Shown here piece by piece: positions 7,993 to 16,870 of a stretch of DNA of 64,000 nt. The stretch comes from Aphodosoma sp045631465 (lineage in GTDB: Bacteria > Bacteroidota > Bacteroidia > Bacteroidales > Paludibacteraceae). A program made the translations under genes and the position numbers. Location of the stretch: contig JAZQUV010000046.1 in assembly GCA_045631465.1 (NCBI GenBank), positions 1 through 64,000 of the forward strand. The letters run 5' to 3'. The notes under the pieces were generated by a model. The model did no database searches, was not told the DNA's origin, and saw nothing but the letters and a program-made list of their open reading frames with translations. Numbering within the stretch: the first letter of the stretch is position 1; each line of letters opens with the position of its first letter.

Positions 7993-8574
7993 TTATTCAA
8001 ATTCAGGATAAAGATTTATATTGTAATCAAATGGCGAATCAAAATCTTTCAAACACAGATGTTTAGTATCTTTCTCTGAGAGAATTGCATCTTCTAATGA
8101 TATTTGCCAGTCTATGCCGAGTGTTTCGTCTTTGATATTTATACCTCCATCGGCTTCTGGGGCATAGAAATTATCGCATTTGTATTGGAAAACAGCTGTT
8201 TCGCTCAACACAACGAATCCATGAGCAAAACCTCGCGGAATAAAGAACTGACGATGATTATCTTCGCTCAATTCCACTGCAACATGCTGACCATATGTTG
8301 GCGAACCTTTGCGTATATCTACCGCCACATCAAGCACTCGACCTTTCACGCAACGCACCAATTTGCTTTGTGCAAATGGTGGACGCTGAAAATGCAATCC
8401 GCGCATTACGCCATAACTAGACATACTTTCGTTGTCTTGAACAAAATTCACTTTACGGACTTTTGCCTCAAACTCTCGTTGAGAAAAACTCTCAAAGAAG
8501 TATCCACGCGCATCGCCAAAGATTTTTGGTTCTATAATAACCAAACCGTCTATATCTGTTTTTATTACTTCCAT
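7993..8574 (-). CDS. rfbC: dTDP-4-dehydrorhamnose 3,5-epimerase
   Basis: It epimerises dTDP-4-keto-6-deoxyglucose at C3 and C5. I start it at ATG 8574 (MEVIKTDIDG, 193 aa). The frame can be extended three codons to a TTG at 8583, but that overlaps the rfbA stop and is unnecessary. Family motifs are the substrate-binding FFESF, FVQDNESMSSYGVMRGLHFQ with the catalytic His, VRCVKGRVLDVAVDIRKGSP, and RQFFIPRGFAHGFVVLSE. The length and motif order are normal for the RmlC cupin. The gene begins 5 bp after rfbA ends, which implies translational coupling. Confidence 0.96.
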   Translation of the reverse strand: MEVIKTDIDGLVIIEPKIFGDARGYFFESFSQREFEAKVRKVNFVQDNESMSSYGVMRGLHFQRPPFAQSKLVRCVKGRVLDVAVDIRKGSPTYGQHVAVELSEDNHRQFFIPRGFAHGFVVLSETAVFQYKCDNFYAPEADGGINIKDETLGIDWQISLEDAILSEKDTKHLCLKDFDSPFDYNINLYPEFE

Positions 8575-8579
8575 AAATA

Positions 8580-9485
8580 TCAACCTAAATTGGGTTTACC
8601 TGTTGTCTTTATTTCGTCAATTACTTTTATCAAATATTGACCATATTGATTTTTAATCATTGGTTGAGCCAACTGACGCATACGTTCTTCCGAAATCCAT
8701 CCTTGACGATATGCAATTGCCTCAAGACATGCTATTTTCAAACCTTGACGTTTTTCCAATACTTCTATATATGTAGATGCTTCGGAAAGCGAATCATGTG
8801 TTCCTGTATCAAGCCAAGCAAAGCCACGACCTAATGTTTGAACTTTCAACTCGCCATCTGCCAAAAACTCTTGATTAACTGTCGTAATCTCATATTCACC
8901 ACGTGCCGAAGGTTTGATATTTCGTGCTACTTCTACAACTTTATTTGGATAGAAATAGAGACCTACAACGGCATAATTTGATTTTGGTTTTACTGGTTTT
9001 TCTTCTATCGAAAGACAATTGCCTTTATCATCAAATTCTGCCACGCCATAACGTTCTGGGTCATTTACCCAATAACCAAATACTGTTGCTTTTTGCTCTT
9101 CCTCAGCCGTACGCACTGCCTCACGCAACATGCCGGTGAAACCTGCGCCATGGAATATATTGTCTCCTAACACAAGACAAGCCGTATCATTGCCAATAAA
9201 ATCTGCACCTATCGTGAATGCTTGTGCCAAACCATCAGGACTTGGTTGTTCGGCATATTCAAAGCGCACTCCATAATCCGATCCATCGCCTAACAAACGT
9301 TTGAATCCTGGCAAATCATGAGGTGTAGAAATAATCAATATCTCACGAATACCTGCCAACATCAACACCGAGATTGGATAATAAACCATTGGTTTATCAT
9401 AAATTGGCATCAACTGTTTCGAAATACCTTTAGTTATCGGATACAAACGTGTACCACTACCACCTGCTAATACAATTCCTTTCAT
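8580..9485 (-). CDS. rfbA: Glucose-1-phosphate thymidylyltransferase
   Basis: It makes dTDP-glucose from dTTP and glucose-1-phosphate, the entry step of the deoxysugar pathway. The 301-aa protein has the nucleotidyltransferase signature GGSGTRLYPITKGISKQL at residues 8-25, YDKPMVYYPISVLMLAGI, and EYAEQPSPDGLAQAFTIG with the LVLGDNIFHG metal-binding aspartate. The length is typical of RmlA. It lies 27 bp downstream of the flippase gene in the same operon. Confidence 0.96.
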   Translation of the reverse strand: MKGIVLAGGSGTRLYPITKGISKQLMPIYDKPMVYYPISVLMLAGIREILIISTPHDLPGFKRLLGDGSDYGVRFEYAEQPSPDGLAQAFTIGADFIGNDTACLVLGDNIFHGAGFTGMLREAVRTAEEEQKATVFGYWVNDPERYGVAEFDDKGNCLSIEEKPVKPKSNYAVVGLYFYPNKVVEVARNIKPSARGEYEITTVNQEFLADGELKVQTLGRGFAWLDTGTHDSLSEASTYIEVLEKRQGLKIACLEAIAYRQGWISEERMRQLAQPMIKNQYGQYLIKVIDEIKTTGKPNLG

Positions 9486-9512
9486 AATATTATATGTTTT
9501 AAGGTTATAAAT

Positions 9513-10859
9513 TTACTTTCTAAATTCTTTCACTACTTCCAATGGCCACTTCCAATTTTGATATAACGCCTGCACTATCGTAGGTGCCAATATCATTCCT
9601 AATAGGCCCAAGTCCAACCACACTACAAAAACAAGCAACATCACAATCACCCCCAAAGCTGACACCAACGATGCCTTGAAAAATGGCACTTCGTTACGCG
9701 CTAACAAATATTGCGCTGCATTTGCATGATTATATTCTAAATAATACTGTATAAATACCAAAATCAACAATCCCGTAGGCAACAACATTGTACTGCTTTT
9801 CAACACCGCAAGCATCCAGTTTCCCCACAAAACTATGATTACCCCCGACAATGCAAAAACTACTAACATCACCACACTCGACGCATAAAACATCTTTTTC
9901 ACTAAATCTATTCGCCCCTCTACTCGCCACTGAAACACCTTCGGCATATACACTCTCGACACTATCCCTCCCATCATTCCTATCACCACTAGCAGTTGCA
10001 ATGTTATTCCATACGATGCCATCAATTCCAACGACACAAACAACGAACCGATAAACACACTCGACTTATTTATGATAAATCCGCCCAACGATGTCAACCC
10101 TACCTTAACTGCATTTGGGGTTATTGCCGACAATATTTCTCTATAATCATTACCTTCTGCAACTCTCAAATTATCAACAACATCTTTCGTGAAAAACGCT
10201 CGTTTACTCAAAAATCTGACTAACAACACCGATATAGCTTGCGACGACACGACAGCCACCAATCCTCCGCCCATCATAATCAGCACTATTGCAAAAAGTA
10301 TATAAACCACATTCCCTGCGAATATAATCTGATGCACTCGTTTCACCAAACCTCGCCCATTCAACAGCGACTCATAATAAAGCGTATACAAGTTATAACA
10401 ATTAATCACTACAACGACAACCCACGCCACATATACCTCTCGCACATTGCCACTATAGTCTGCCATCAACGAATGTACATAAATCGTCCCAACCACAGAA
10501 AACAACATAAACAACACTATTGCCATTCGCGAATAGAAATAGCGCATTGCCTTAATCGTTCCTGCCAACAGACTATAATCCACGCTCTCAACATCATCCA
10601 CCATCTCATATCCCTCTTTCTTCAATGTCTTAACACCACTAAAAACATACGACACATTGCGTGCAAACGAAGTATTAAACCCAAAATCAAATAGATACGT
10701 CAACTGAGTTATAGTTGTAAATATAGTCCAAACTCCAACTGTCTCTGCTGGCAACATCCGCAAAATAAATGGAAAAAGCAACACTCCAGCCCCAATCTTA
10801 AAAAAAGTAGCCAAAAGTGTCCACACAAAATCCTTTTTTCCTATATTTTCTACTGCCAT
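9513..10859 (-). CDS. Polysaccharide flippase (Wzx/MOP family membrane protein)
   Basis: The 448-aa integral membrane protein has roughly 12 hydrophobic segments, beginning FVWTLLATFFKIGAGVLLFPFILRML, the usual first helix of MOP-superfamily oligosaccharide flippases. Such proteins move lipid-linked repeat units across the inner membrane for O-antigen or capsule assembly. Membership is judged from topology and from its position as first gene of an operon with rfbA, rfbC, rfbB and ugd. No glycosyltransferase or polymerase accompanies it here, so it may serve a locus elsewhere. Its coding strand is G-rich and valine-rich. A clear promoter lies 90 bp upstream. Confidence 0.85.
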   Translation of the reverse strand: MAVENIGKKDFVWTLLATFFKIGAGVLLFPFILRMLPAETVGVWTIFTTITQLTYLFDFGFNTSFARNVSYVFSGVKTLKKEGYEMVDDVESVDYSLLAGTIKAMRYFYSRMAIVLFMLFSVVGTIYVHSLMADYSGNVREVYVAWVVVVVINCYNLYTLYYESLLNGRGLVKRVHQIIFAGNVVYILFAIVLIMMGGGLVAVVSSQAISVLLVRFLSKRAFFTKDVVDNLRVAEGNDYREILSAITPNAVKVGLTSLGGFIINKSSVFIGSLFVSLELMASYGITLQLLVVIGMMGGIVSRVYMPKVFQWRVEGRIDLVKKMFYASSVVMLVVFALSGVIIVLWGNWMLAVLKSSTMLLPTGLLILVFIQYYLEYNHANAAQYLLARNEVPFFKASLVSALGVIVMLLVFVVWLDLGLLGMILAPTIVQALYQNWKWPLEVVKEFRK

Positions 10860-10948
10860 TTATCGCTATATTTACCCTATAAACATTCTGATATTATGCA
10901 CCTTACACACTATACACCATAACAAAAGCGTACTAATATACTAATCTA

Positions 10949-10979
10949 CAAAGATAAATGTTTTTTTTTACATAAACAA
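10949..10979 (-). promoter_or_regulatory. Promoter of the flippase-rfb-ugd operon
   Basis: On the minus strand, TTG (10979-10977), a 20-bp spacer and TATCTTTG (10956-10949). The leader to ATG 10859 is about 83 nt. Confidence 0.85.
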
Positions 10980-11068
10980 ACAAAAAACTCTTTTTTTACT
11001 CTATTCTCGTAAACACACCTACTGTTTATCCCCAAAATACATTTTTTTTACAACAAACACACATCAAT

Positions 11069-11101
11069 TTGCTCTCTTTTCAAAAAAAACTACTATCTTT
11101 G
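11069..11101 (+). promoter_or_regulatory. Probable promoter of the namZ-like gene
   Basis: TATCTTTG at 11094-11101 is a perfect -7 element; TTG at 11069-11071 gives a 22-bp spacer, slightly long. The leader is about 20 nt. Confidence 0.7.
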
Positions 11102-11126
11102 CAAAAAAATAATAAACTCCACAATT

Positions 11127-12389
11127 ATGAACAAAAAAGTCATACTCTCTATCGCTTGCATCACACTCTTGTGTCTATGCTCTCTTTCTGCATGTTGCAA
11201 TAATAATCAACAAGTTACATCTAAAGTCAAAACTGGTATCGAAGTCCTTCGCGACCACAATTTCGACATCCTCAAAGGCAAACGCGTCGGACTTGTAACC
11301 AACCCTACTGGCGTAGATTCTCATCTAAAATCTACTATCGACATTCTCCACGAAGCCGAAGATATCCAACTCGTTGCTCTTTTCGCACCCGAACATGGCG
11401 TGCGTGGCGACGTATATGCTGGCGATCATGTAGATAACACTGTCGACCCTCGCACTGGTGTGCCTATGTACTCTATCTTTGGCAAAACGCGCAAACCTAC
11501 GCCCGAAATGCTCGAAAACGTAGATGTCATCGTCTACGACATCCAAGACATCGGCTGCCGCTCCTACACTTTTATCTCTACTATGGGTATGTGCATGATG
11601 GCTGCTGCCGAAAATGATAAAGAATTCGTTGTCCTCGATCGTCCTAACCCTCTCGGTGGCAATCGCATCGAAGGCAACCTTGTCGAAGACGACTACATTT
11701 CGTTTGTTTCTCAATTCAAAATCCCTTATCTCTACGGACAAACTCCTGGCGAACTTGCCATCATGCTCAACGAAGAGGGGATGCTTGGCGAAAAATGTAA
11801 ACTCACTGTAATACCTATGGAAGGTTGGACTCGCGATATGACTTGGGACGAAACTGGTCTCGAATGGATCCCTGCTTCACCTCACATCCCTTACCCTCAA
11901 TCTGCTATCTACTACCCTGTTACTGGCATCCTTGGCGAACTCTACTTCATCAATATGGGCGTTGGCTACCCTCTCCCATTCCAAACTATCGGTGCCCCTT
12001 GGTTCAATGCCGACTCTCTCGCCACTAACCTCAACGCTCTCAATCTCCCTGGCGTTCGCTTCCGCCCTATTCACTACAAACCTTACTACTCTACATCTAA
12101 AGGCGAACTCTGTGGTGGCATACAAATCTATATCACCGACTACGAAAAGGCTCGCCTCACCGAAATCCAATTCTACGTCATGCAAGTCGTAAAAGAGATG
12201 TACCCTCATCGCGATATTTTCAAAGAAGCACCTCAAAACCGCTTCCAAATGTTCGACAAAGTGTGTGGCACCAACTTCATCCGCGAGAAATTCTCCGAAA
12301 CTTACCGTTGGTCAGATGTTAAAGAATATTTCGAAAAAGACGAGGCTGCATATCGCCAACTTTCATCAAAATATTACCTCTATAAATAA
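11127..12389 (+). CDS. namZ: DUF1343 lipoprotein, exo-beta-N-acetylmuramidase NamZ type
   Basis: The 420-aa protein has a lipoprotein signal peptide ending in SLSAC, with Cys23 as the likely lipid site. The mature part matches DUF1343 (GH171) throughout: GIEVLRDHNFDILKGKRVGLVTNPTGVD, LFAPEHGVRG, DIQDIGCRSYTFISTM, DRPNPLGGNRIEG and WIPASPHIPYPQSAIYYP. Characterised members in Bacillus subtilis and Tannerella forsythia release N-acetylmuramic acid from non-reducing ends of peptidoglycan fragments. A periplasm-facing or surface lipoprotein that recycles wall sugar is therefore likely. It is monocistronic or the first gene of the plus-strand block; a composite repeat element follows its stop codon by 9 bp. 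Confidence 0.92.
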   Translation: MNKKVILSIACITLLCLCSLSACCNNNQQVTSKVKTGIEVLRDHNFDILKGKRVGLVTNPTGVDSHLKSTIDILHEAEDIQLVALFAPEHGVRGDVYAGDHVDNTVDPRTGVPMYSIFGKTRKPTPEMLENVDVIVYDIQDIGCRSYTFISTMGMCMMAAAENDKEFVVLDRPNPLGGNRIEGNLVEDDYISFVSQFKIPYLYGQTPGELAIMLNEEGMLGEKCKLTVIPMEGWTRDMTWDETGLEWIPASPHIPYPQSAIYYPVTGILGELYFINMGVGYPLPFQTIGAPWFNADSLATNLNALNLPGVRFRPIHYKPYYSTSKGELCGGIQIYITDYEKARLTEIQFYVMQVVKEMYPHRDIFKEAPQNRFQMFDKVCGTNFIREKFSETYRWSDVKEYFEKDEAAYRQLSSKYYLYK

Positions 12390-12398
12390 CCCCACTGA

Positions 12399-12512
12399 AT
12401 ACACACTCTCAGTGTGTATTCCCTTTTTCTCCAACCATCACTTCACCCTATCTTTACCCTACCTTCTTCATAGGATAACCATAGGTTCACCATACCCACT
12501 CTCAGTGGGTAT
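12399..12512. repeat. Composite intergenic element: two palindromes 72 bp apart (copy 2)
   Basis: Palindromes 12399-12419 (ATACACACT / AGTGTGTAT) and 12492-12512 (ATACCCACT / AGTGGGTAT) enclose exactly 72 bp. Read on the minus strand, the interior is GGT, six 11-bp units (GAACCTATGGT, TATCCTATGAA, GAAGGTAGGGT, AAAGATAGGGT, GAAGTGATGGT, TGGAGAAAAAG) and GGA. The interior differs from copies 1 and 3, while the palindromes and spacing are kept. Confidence 0.83.
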
Positions 12513-12544
12513 CCCTCAAAAAAAACACACACCAAACCAACATT

Positions 12545-15376
12545 ATGTCAAAACAAAAAAATAATGAATTAATAAACTCCCTCGCATGGGGTACCGATGC
12601 TGGATTCTATCGCCTACTACCCCAAACCGTAGTGCACCCCGACTCTGAATCCGACATCATTCGTCTCATCCAACAAGCCAACAACGAGCATCGCCACATC
12701 ACTTGGCGCGCTGCTGGCACGAGTCTTTCTGGCCAAGCCATCAGCGACGATATCCTTGCCGTAGTAGGCAAAAAATGGGAGAAATACACCATACTCGACA
12801 ACGGCAAACGCATTGTGCTTCAACCTGGTATCATCGGCCAACGCGTCAACGAACTCCTTGCCCCTTTCGGTCGCAAGTTCGGTCCCGACCCTGCCTCTAT
12901 CAAGAGTGCTATGGTGGGTGGCATCATCTCCAACAATGCTTCGGGTATGTCGTGTGGCATCCATGCCAATAGCGACAAAATGTTGCAATCGGTGCGCATA
13001 ATTCTCTCCGATGGCACTATTCTCGACACTGGCGATGCTCAAAGCCGCGATGCTTTCTGCCAATCTCATCCCGAATTCATTGCGCGCATCGAGGCTCTTC
13101 GCGACCAAACTCGTGCCAATCAAGCTCTTACCGACCGTATTCGCTCTAAATATAGCATCAAGAATGTGACGGGTCTCAACATACTTCCGTTCATCGAACA
13201 CAACGACCCATTCGACATCATTGCCCACCTTATGGTTGGCTCCGAAGGCACTCTCGCCTTCCTCTCCGAAGCCACTATGACCACTCTGCCTATCCTACCA
13301 TATTCGGCTAGTGCGCTCATCTATTTCACTGATACTCAAAATGCTTGTGGTGCTGTCATCAGTCTCAAACAAAACCCAGTTTCTGCCGTCGAACTCTTCG
13401 ACTATAAGGCGCTTTGCTCTGTCAAAGATAGCGTAGAAGATTTCGAGCAACTCCCTGCCACCACAATGGCGCTTCTCATCAAGGTGGAAGCTGAAACCGA
13501 GAGCGAACTCAACTCGCAAATCGACACAGTCAACCAAACTGTTGCTCGTTTCCAAACTCTTCGTCCTCACGCCTTTACGTCCGACCCTGCCACTGTTACT
13601 CAATATTGGGCTATCCGTTCTGGTATCTTCCCTTCGGTGGGTAGCATGCGTCCCGTTGGCACTACTTGTCTCATCGAAGATGTGGCTTTCCCTATCCACC
13701 ATCTTGTCGAGGCTACCGAAGAACTACAACAACTCCTTGAGCATCACCACTACGACGATGCCGTCATCTATGGTCATGCCCTCGAAGGCAACTACCACTT
13801 CATCATCAACCAACGCTTCGACTCGCAAGCCGAAATCAATCGCTACGAGGCTCTTATGGACGACGTAGCCACTATGGTGGTCGACCACTACGATGGTTCG
13901 CTCAAAGCCGAGCACGGCACTGGGCGCAATATGGCTCCTTATGTCGAACGCGAATGGGGCACCGATGCCTACAATCTAATGAAAGAGGTGAAACAACTTT
14001 TCGACCCTCGCAATATATTCAATCCTGGCGTTATTTTCAACGACGACCCTAAGTGCCACATATCCAATCTCAAACCACTCCCTCAATGCCATCCACTCAT
14101 CGACCGATGCATCGAATGTGGCTTCTGCGAGGTCAACTGCGTCACTTGTGGGTTCTCGCTATCGTCTCGCCAACGCATTGTGGTTCAGCGCGAAATTGCT
14201 CGTCTACAACAATCTCACGAAGACGACAACCGTCTCAATCAACTCATCAAGGAGTTCCGATATTTAGGCAATGTCACTTGTGCTGGTGACGGACTCTGTT
14301 CTACTTCGTGCCCTATCAAAATCAACACAGGCGAACTCATCCACGTTGTCCGCGAACGCGAAATCGAACAAAGCCGTATGGCTCAGTCTATTGGCAAATT
14401 TGCCGCCAACCATCTCGGTGCTATCGAGTCTACTCTCGGCGTCGGACTGCGTCTTGTCTCTGCAGCGCACTGGCTATTAGGCGACAAACTTATGTCATCC
14501 ATTGCCCGTGGCCTCCACTATGGCACAAGCCAACTCATCCCACTCTGGACACTAGCCATGCCTCGCGCCACTCGCCGCCCAAAATTAAAGTCCACAACAA
14601 AGTCAAATATGGTCCACGAAGGAGAAAAGGATACACAAAATTCCTCACTCCTCATTCCTCATTCCTCATTAAAAGTTGTCTACTTCCCTTCGTGCATCAA
14701 TCAAACTATGGGCACTGCTAAGCACGACCCCGACCAAACTCCGTTGATGCAAAAAACTGTGCAACTACTCGAAAAGGCTGGTTTCGAAGTCATCTTCCCT
14801 GAGAATATGAAGAATCTCTGCTGTGGCACAATATGGGAAAGTAAAGGTATGCCCGAACTTGCCGACCAAAAGTCAGCCGAACTCGAACGTGCACTACTCA
14901 AAGCCTCCGACAATGGCAAATACCCTGTGCTTTGCGACCAATCGCCTTGCCTCTACCGTATGCGCCACACTATCAAGGGTGTAGATATGTACGAACCAGT
15001 CGAATTCATACTCAAATTCGTTGCCGACCGACTCCACTTCACGCCTATCAACGACACTATCACCGTGCACACCACCTGCTCTACCACCAAGATGGGCTTG
15101 AAATCCGACCTCATCCGCCTTGCCGAAATGTGCTCTACATCGGTCGTAGTGCCACAAGAGGTAGGTTGCTGTGGCTTTGCAGGCGACAAAGGCTTCACCC
15201 ATCCCGAAGTTAACGCATGGGCACTCCGCAAACTGCGTCCACAAATCGAAAAGCACGGAATCACAGCAGGTTACTCCAACTCTCGCACGTGCGAAATTGG
15301 TCTAACAACCAACAGTGGCGTCCCATTCCAAAATATTATTTATCTAGTTGACAAAGTAACAACAAAAAAACAATAA
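12545..15376 (+). CDS. FAD-linked oxidase fused to Fe-S and CCG domains (D-lactate/glycolate dehydrogenase-like)
   Basis: The 943-aa protein combines an FAD-binding PCMH domain (VVHPDSESDIIRLIQQANNE, then GTSLSGQA), an FAD-oxidase C-terminal domain ending with AEHGTGRNMAPYVEREWG, two 4Fe-4S motifs near residues 521-534 (CIECGFCEVNC) and 578-590 (CAGDGLCSTSCP), and a C-terminal CCG domain pair (CCGTIWESKG near 759, CCGFAGDKGF near 875). This GlcD-GlcF-like fusion is seen in D-2-hydroxyacid dehydrogenases such as YdiJ and Dld-type D-lactate dehydrogenases, which pass electrons to the respiratory chain. The substrate is not certain. Residues ~680-710 form a Lys-rich low-complexity linker, partly encoded by a 7-bp microsatellite. 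The next gene starts 4 bp after its stop. Confidence 0.88.
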   Translation: MSKQKNNELINSLAWGTDAGFYRLLPQTVVHPDSESDIIRLIQQANNEHRHITWRAAGTSLSGQAISDDILAVVGKKWEKYTILDNGKRIVLQPGIIGQRVNELLAPFGRKFGPDPASIKSAMVGGIISNNASGMSCGIHANSDKMLQSVRIILSDGTILDTGDAQSRDAFCQSHPEFIARIEALRDQTRANQALTDRIRSKYSIKNVTGLNILPFIEHNDPFDIIAHLMVGSEGTLAFLSEATMTTLPILPYSASALIYFTDTQNACGAVISLKQNPVSAVELFDYKALCSVKDSVEDFEQLPATTMALLIKVEAETESELNSQIDTVNQTVARFQTLRPHAFTSDPATVTQYWAIRSGIFPSVGSMRPVGTTCLIEDVAFPIHHLVEATEELQQLLEHHHYDDAVIYGHALEGNYHFIINQRFDSQAEINRYEALMDDVATMVVDHYDGSLKAEHGTGRNMAPYVEREWGTDAYNLMKEVKQLFDPRNIFNPGVIFNDDPKCHISNLKPLPQCHPLIDRCIECGFCEVNCVTCGFSLSSRQRIVVQREIARLQQSHEDDNRLNQLIKEFRYLGNVTCAGDGLCSTSCPIKINTGELIHVVREREIEQSRMAQSIGKFAANHLGAIESTLGVGLRLVSAAHWLLGDKLMSSIARGLHYGTSQLIPLWTLAMPRATRRPKLKSTTKSNMVHEGEKDTQNSSLLIPHSSLKVVYFPSCINQTMGTAKHDPDQTPLMQKTVQLLEKAGFEVIFPENMKNLCCGTIWESKGMPELADQKSAELERALLKASDNGKYPVLCDQSPCLYRMRHTIKGVDMYEPVEFILKFVADRLHFTPINDTITVHTTCSTTKMGLKSDLIRLAEMCSTSVVVPQEVGCCGFAGDKGFTHPEVNAWALRKLRPQIEKHGITAGYSNSRTCEIGLTTNSGVPFQNIIYLVDKVTTKKQ
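14644..14670. repeat. 7-bp microsatellite inside the oxidoreductase gene
   Basis: CTCACTC, CTCATTC, CTCATTC, CTCATT (reverse complement of the GAATGAG unit at 31233-31295 and 58127-58147), read in frame as SSLLIPHSSL between the Fe-S and CCG domains. Confidence 0.8.
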
Positions 15377-15380
15377 CAAC

Positions 15381-16091
15381 ATGAAAAAAGCAGACATTAT
15401 TTTCATCATCTGTGCCGTAGCATTCTTGGCACCTTTCTTTATTTTCGACTCTGTCTATCAAGCATTCCTTTGGGCTACAGCTAACTACCCATTCGTGATG
15501 AGTTTCCTCAAATTCGGCATACTCTCAACTGCCGGCGAATGCATCGGTCTCCGCATCAAAACTGGTTCTTACAATGCTCCTGGTTTCGGTGTGCTCCCTC
15601 GTGGCATCACTTGGGGTTTCCTCGGTATGCTCATATCGGCTGCTATGACTATCTTCTCAACTGGTGTGCCTAACGTACTCAACACTATCGGCATTGCTCC
15701 TGCCGACGTAACATACGGTGAACTCATCCGCCAAAGTATCCTCGCTTCTCAATCGTGGTATCACCTACTCGCTGCATTCATGATCTCTACTTTCATGAAC
15801 TGCATCTTCGCCCCTGTATTCATGGTGCTCCACAAAGTGAGCGACACTCACATTATGAACAACGGTGGCACTCTCCGTGGCTATTTCTCTAAACTCCACT
15901 TCCAACAAATATTCGTGAATCTCGATTGGGCAACTATCTGGGGCTTCCTCTTCAAAAAAACAATCCCACTCTTCTGGATTCCTGCCCACACTATCACATT
16001 CATGCTCCCACCAGAATATCGCATTCTCTTCGCTGCTCTACTTGGTGTGATGCTCGGAGTATTCATGTCACTTGCAACTCGCAAAAAATAA
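15381..16091 (+). CDS. Multi-pass inner-membrane protein, function unknown
   Basis: The 236-aa protein has about five hydrophobic segments: residues 5-30, 40-60, a Gly-rich LPRGITWGFLGMLISAAMTIF stretch, WYHLLAAFMISTFMNCIFAPVFMVL, and a C-terminal pair (TIPLFWIPAHTITFMLPPEYRILFAALLG). The last segment loosely recalls the Mpv17/PMP22 C-terminal signature (a Trp-rich helix, then a P-x-x-YR turn), but I cannot confirm that. It starts 4 bp after the FAD/Fe-S oxidoreductase and precedes the FetAB-type transporter genes, so it is probably cotranscribed with both. It could be a membrane anchor for the oxidoreductase or an unrelated transporter. Confidence 0.8.
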   Translation: MKKADIIFIICAVAFLAPFFIFDSVYQAFLWATANYPFVMSFLKFGILSTAGECIGLRIKTGSYNAPGFGVLPRGITWGFLGMLISAAMTIFSTGVPNVLNTIGIAPADVTYGELIRQSILASQSWYHLLAAFMISTFMNCIFAPVFMVLHKVSDTHIMNNGGTLRGYFSKLHFQQIFVNLDWATIWGFLFKKTIPLFWIPAHTITFMLPPEYRILFAALLGVMLGVFMSLATRKK

Positions 16092-16097
16092 AAAATT

Positions 16098-16232
16098 TCA
16101 AGACAGGAAGACAAGAATACACGAAATAAAAAAGACATAAGAAGATAATAACAAAATTTATTATACCATATTTTTATGTTCTTCTGTTATTCTGTCTTCT
16201 AAAAAAAATCATGTTCTCATGTCTTCATGTCT
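16098..16232. repeat. Degenerate AAGACA-type inverted repeats before the ABC ATPase gene
   Basis: Several imperfect copies of an A-rich word (AAGACAGGAAGACAAGAA, AAAGACATAAGAAGATAA) face inverted copies on the right (TTCTTCTGTTATTCTGTCTT, TCATGTCTTCATGTCTAAA). The last copy overlaps the first possible ATG of the next gene (16227). Related inverted repeats occur at 16871-16934, 17726-17780 and 42833-42891. Confidence 0.6.
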
Positions 16233-16247
16233 AAATCCAATCAATAT

Positions 16248-16865
16248 ATGATTCGTTTCAATAACACATATTTCAGTTACGACAGAAAGCCACTAATCAG
16301 TGGCTTTTCTGTCAATATTGCCCGTGGCGAAAAGGTGGTCATCTACGGTCCATCAGGCTCTGGCAAGTCAACCCTCGTGCACTCAATTCTCGGATTCGTA
16401 CAACCCGAACAAGGCGAAATCACCATCAACAACCTACGCCTATCGCACGACACTATAAATGAAATCCGCCAACTAACCTCTTGGCTACCACAGGATATCT
16501 CTTTGCCTTATAACACTATTCGCGAAATGATACTCGCCCCATTCGAATTCAAAGCCAACCATTCGCACAAACCATCCGACCAAGAGATACTTGCCGAATT
16601 CGACAAACTCGCTCTCGAACACTCTCTGCTCGAAAAAGCCATTACCGAAATATCAGGCGGACAAAAACAACGCATACTGCTCATAACTACCGCACTACTT
16701 CGCCGCCCAATCCTATTGCTCGACGAACCTACATCTGCGCTTGATGCACAATCGGTCGACCTCGTGATTGACTACCTCCGCTCCCTCACCGACACCACAA
16801 TCATAGCCATCTCGCACGACCAAAAACTCATCAACTCCCTCGACACCAAAATCAAAATCGGATAA
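16248..16865 (+). CDS. fetA: ABC transporter ATPase, FetA/YbbL type
   Basis: The 205-aa protein starts at ATG 16248 (MIRFNNTYFSYDRK), the normal start for a short ABC ATPase. An upstream in-frame ATG at 16227 lies inside a repeat that also precedes the next gene as non-coding sequence, so I reject it. It shows Walker A GPSGSGKST, a Q-loop WLPQDISLPYNT, the signature ISGGQKQR and Walker B PILLLDEPTSALD, with the switch His in ISHDQ. With the adjacent UPF0014 membrane protein it forms a FetAB-like exporter; the E. coli pair is linked to iron homeostasis and peroxide resistance. The substrate here is inferred only. Confidence 0.9.
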   Translation: MIRFNNTYFSYDRKPLISGFSVNIARGEKVVIYGPSGSGKSTLVHSILGFVQPEQGEITINNLRLSHDTINEIRQLTSWLPQDISLPYNTIREMILAPFEFKANHSHKPSDQEILAEFDKLALEHSLLEKAITEISGGQKQRILLITTALLRRPILLLDEPTSALDAQSVDLVIDYLRSLTDTTIIAISHDQKLINSLDTKIKIG

Positions 16866-16870
16866 ATTTT

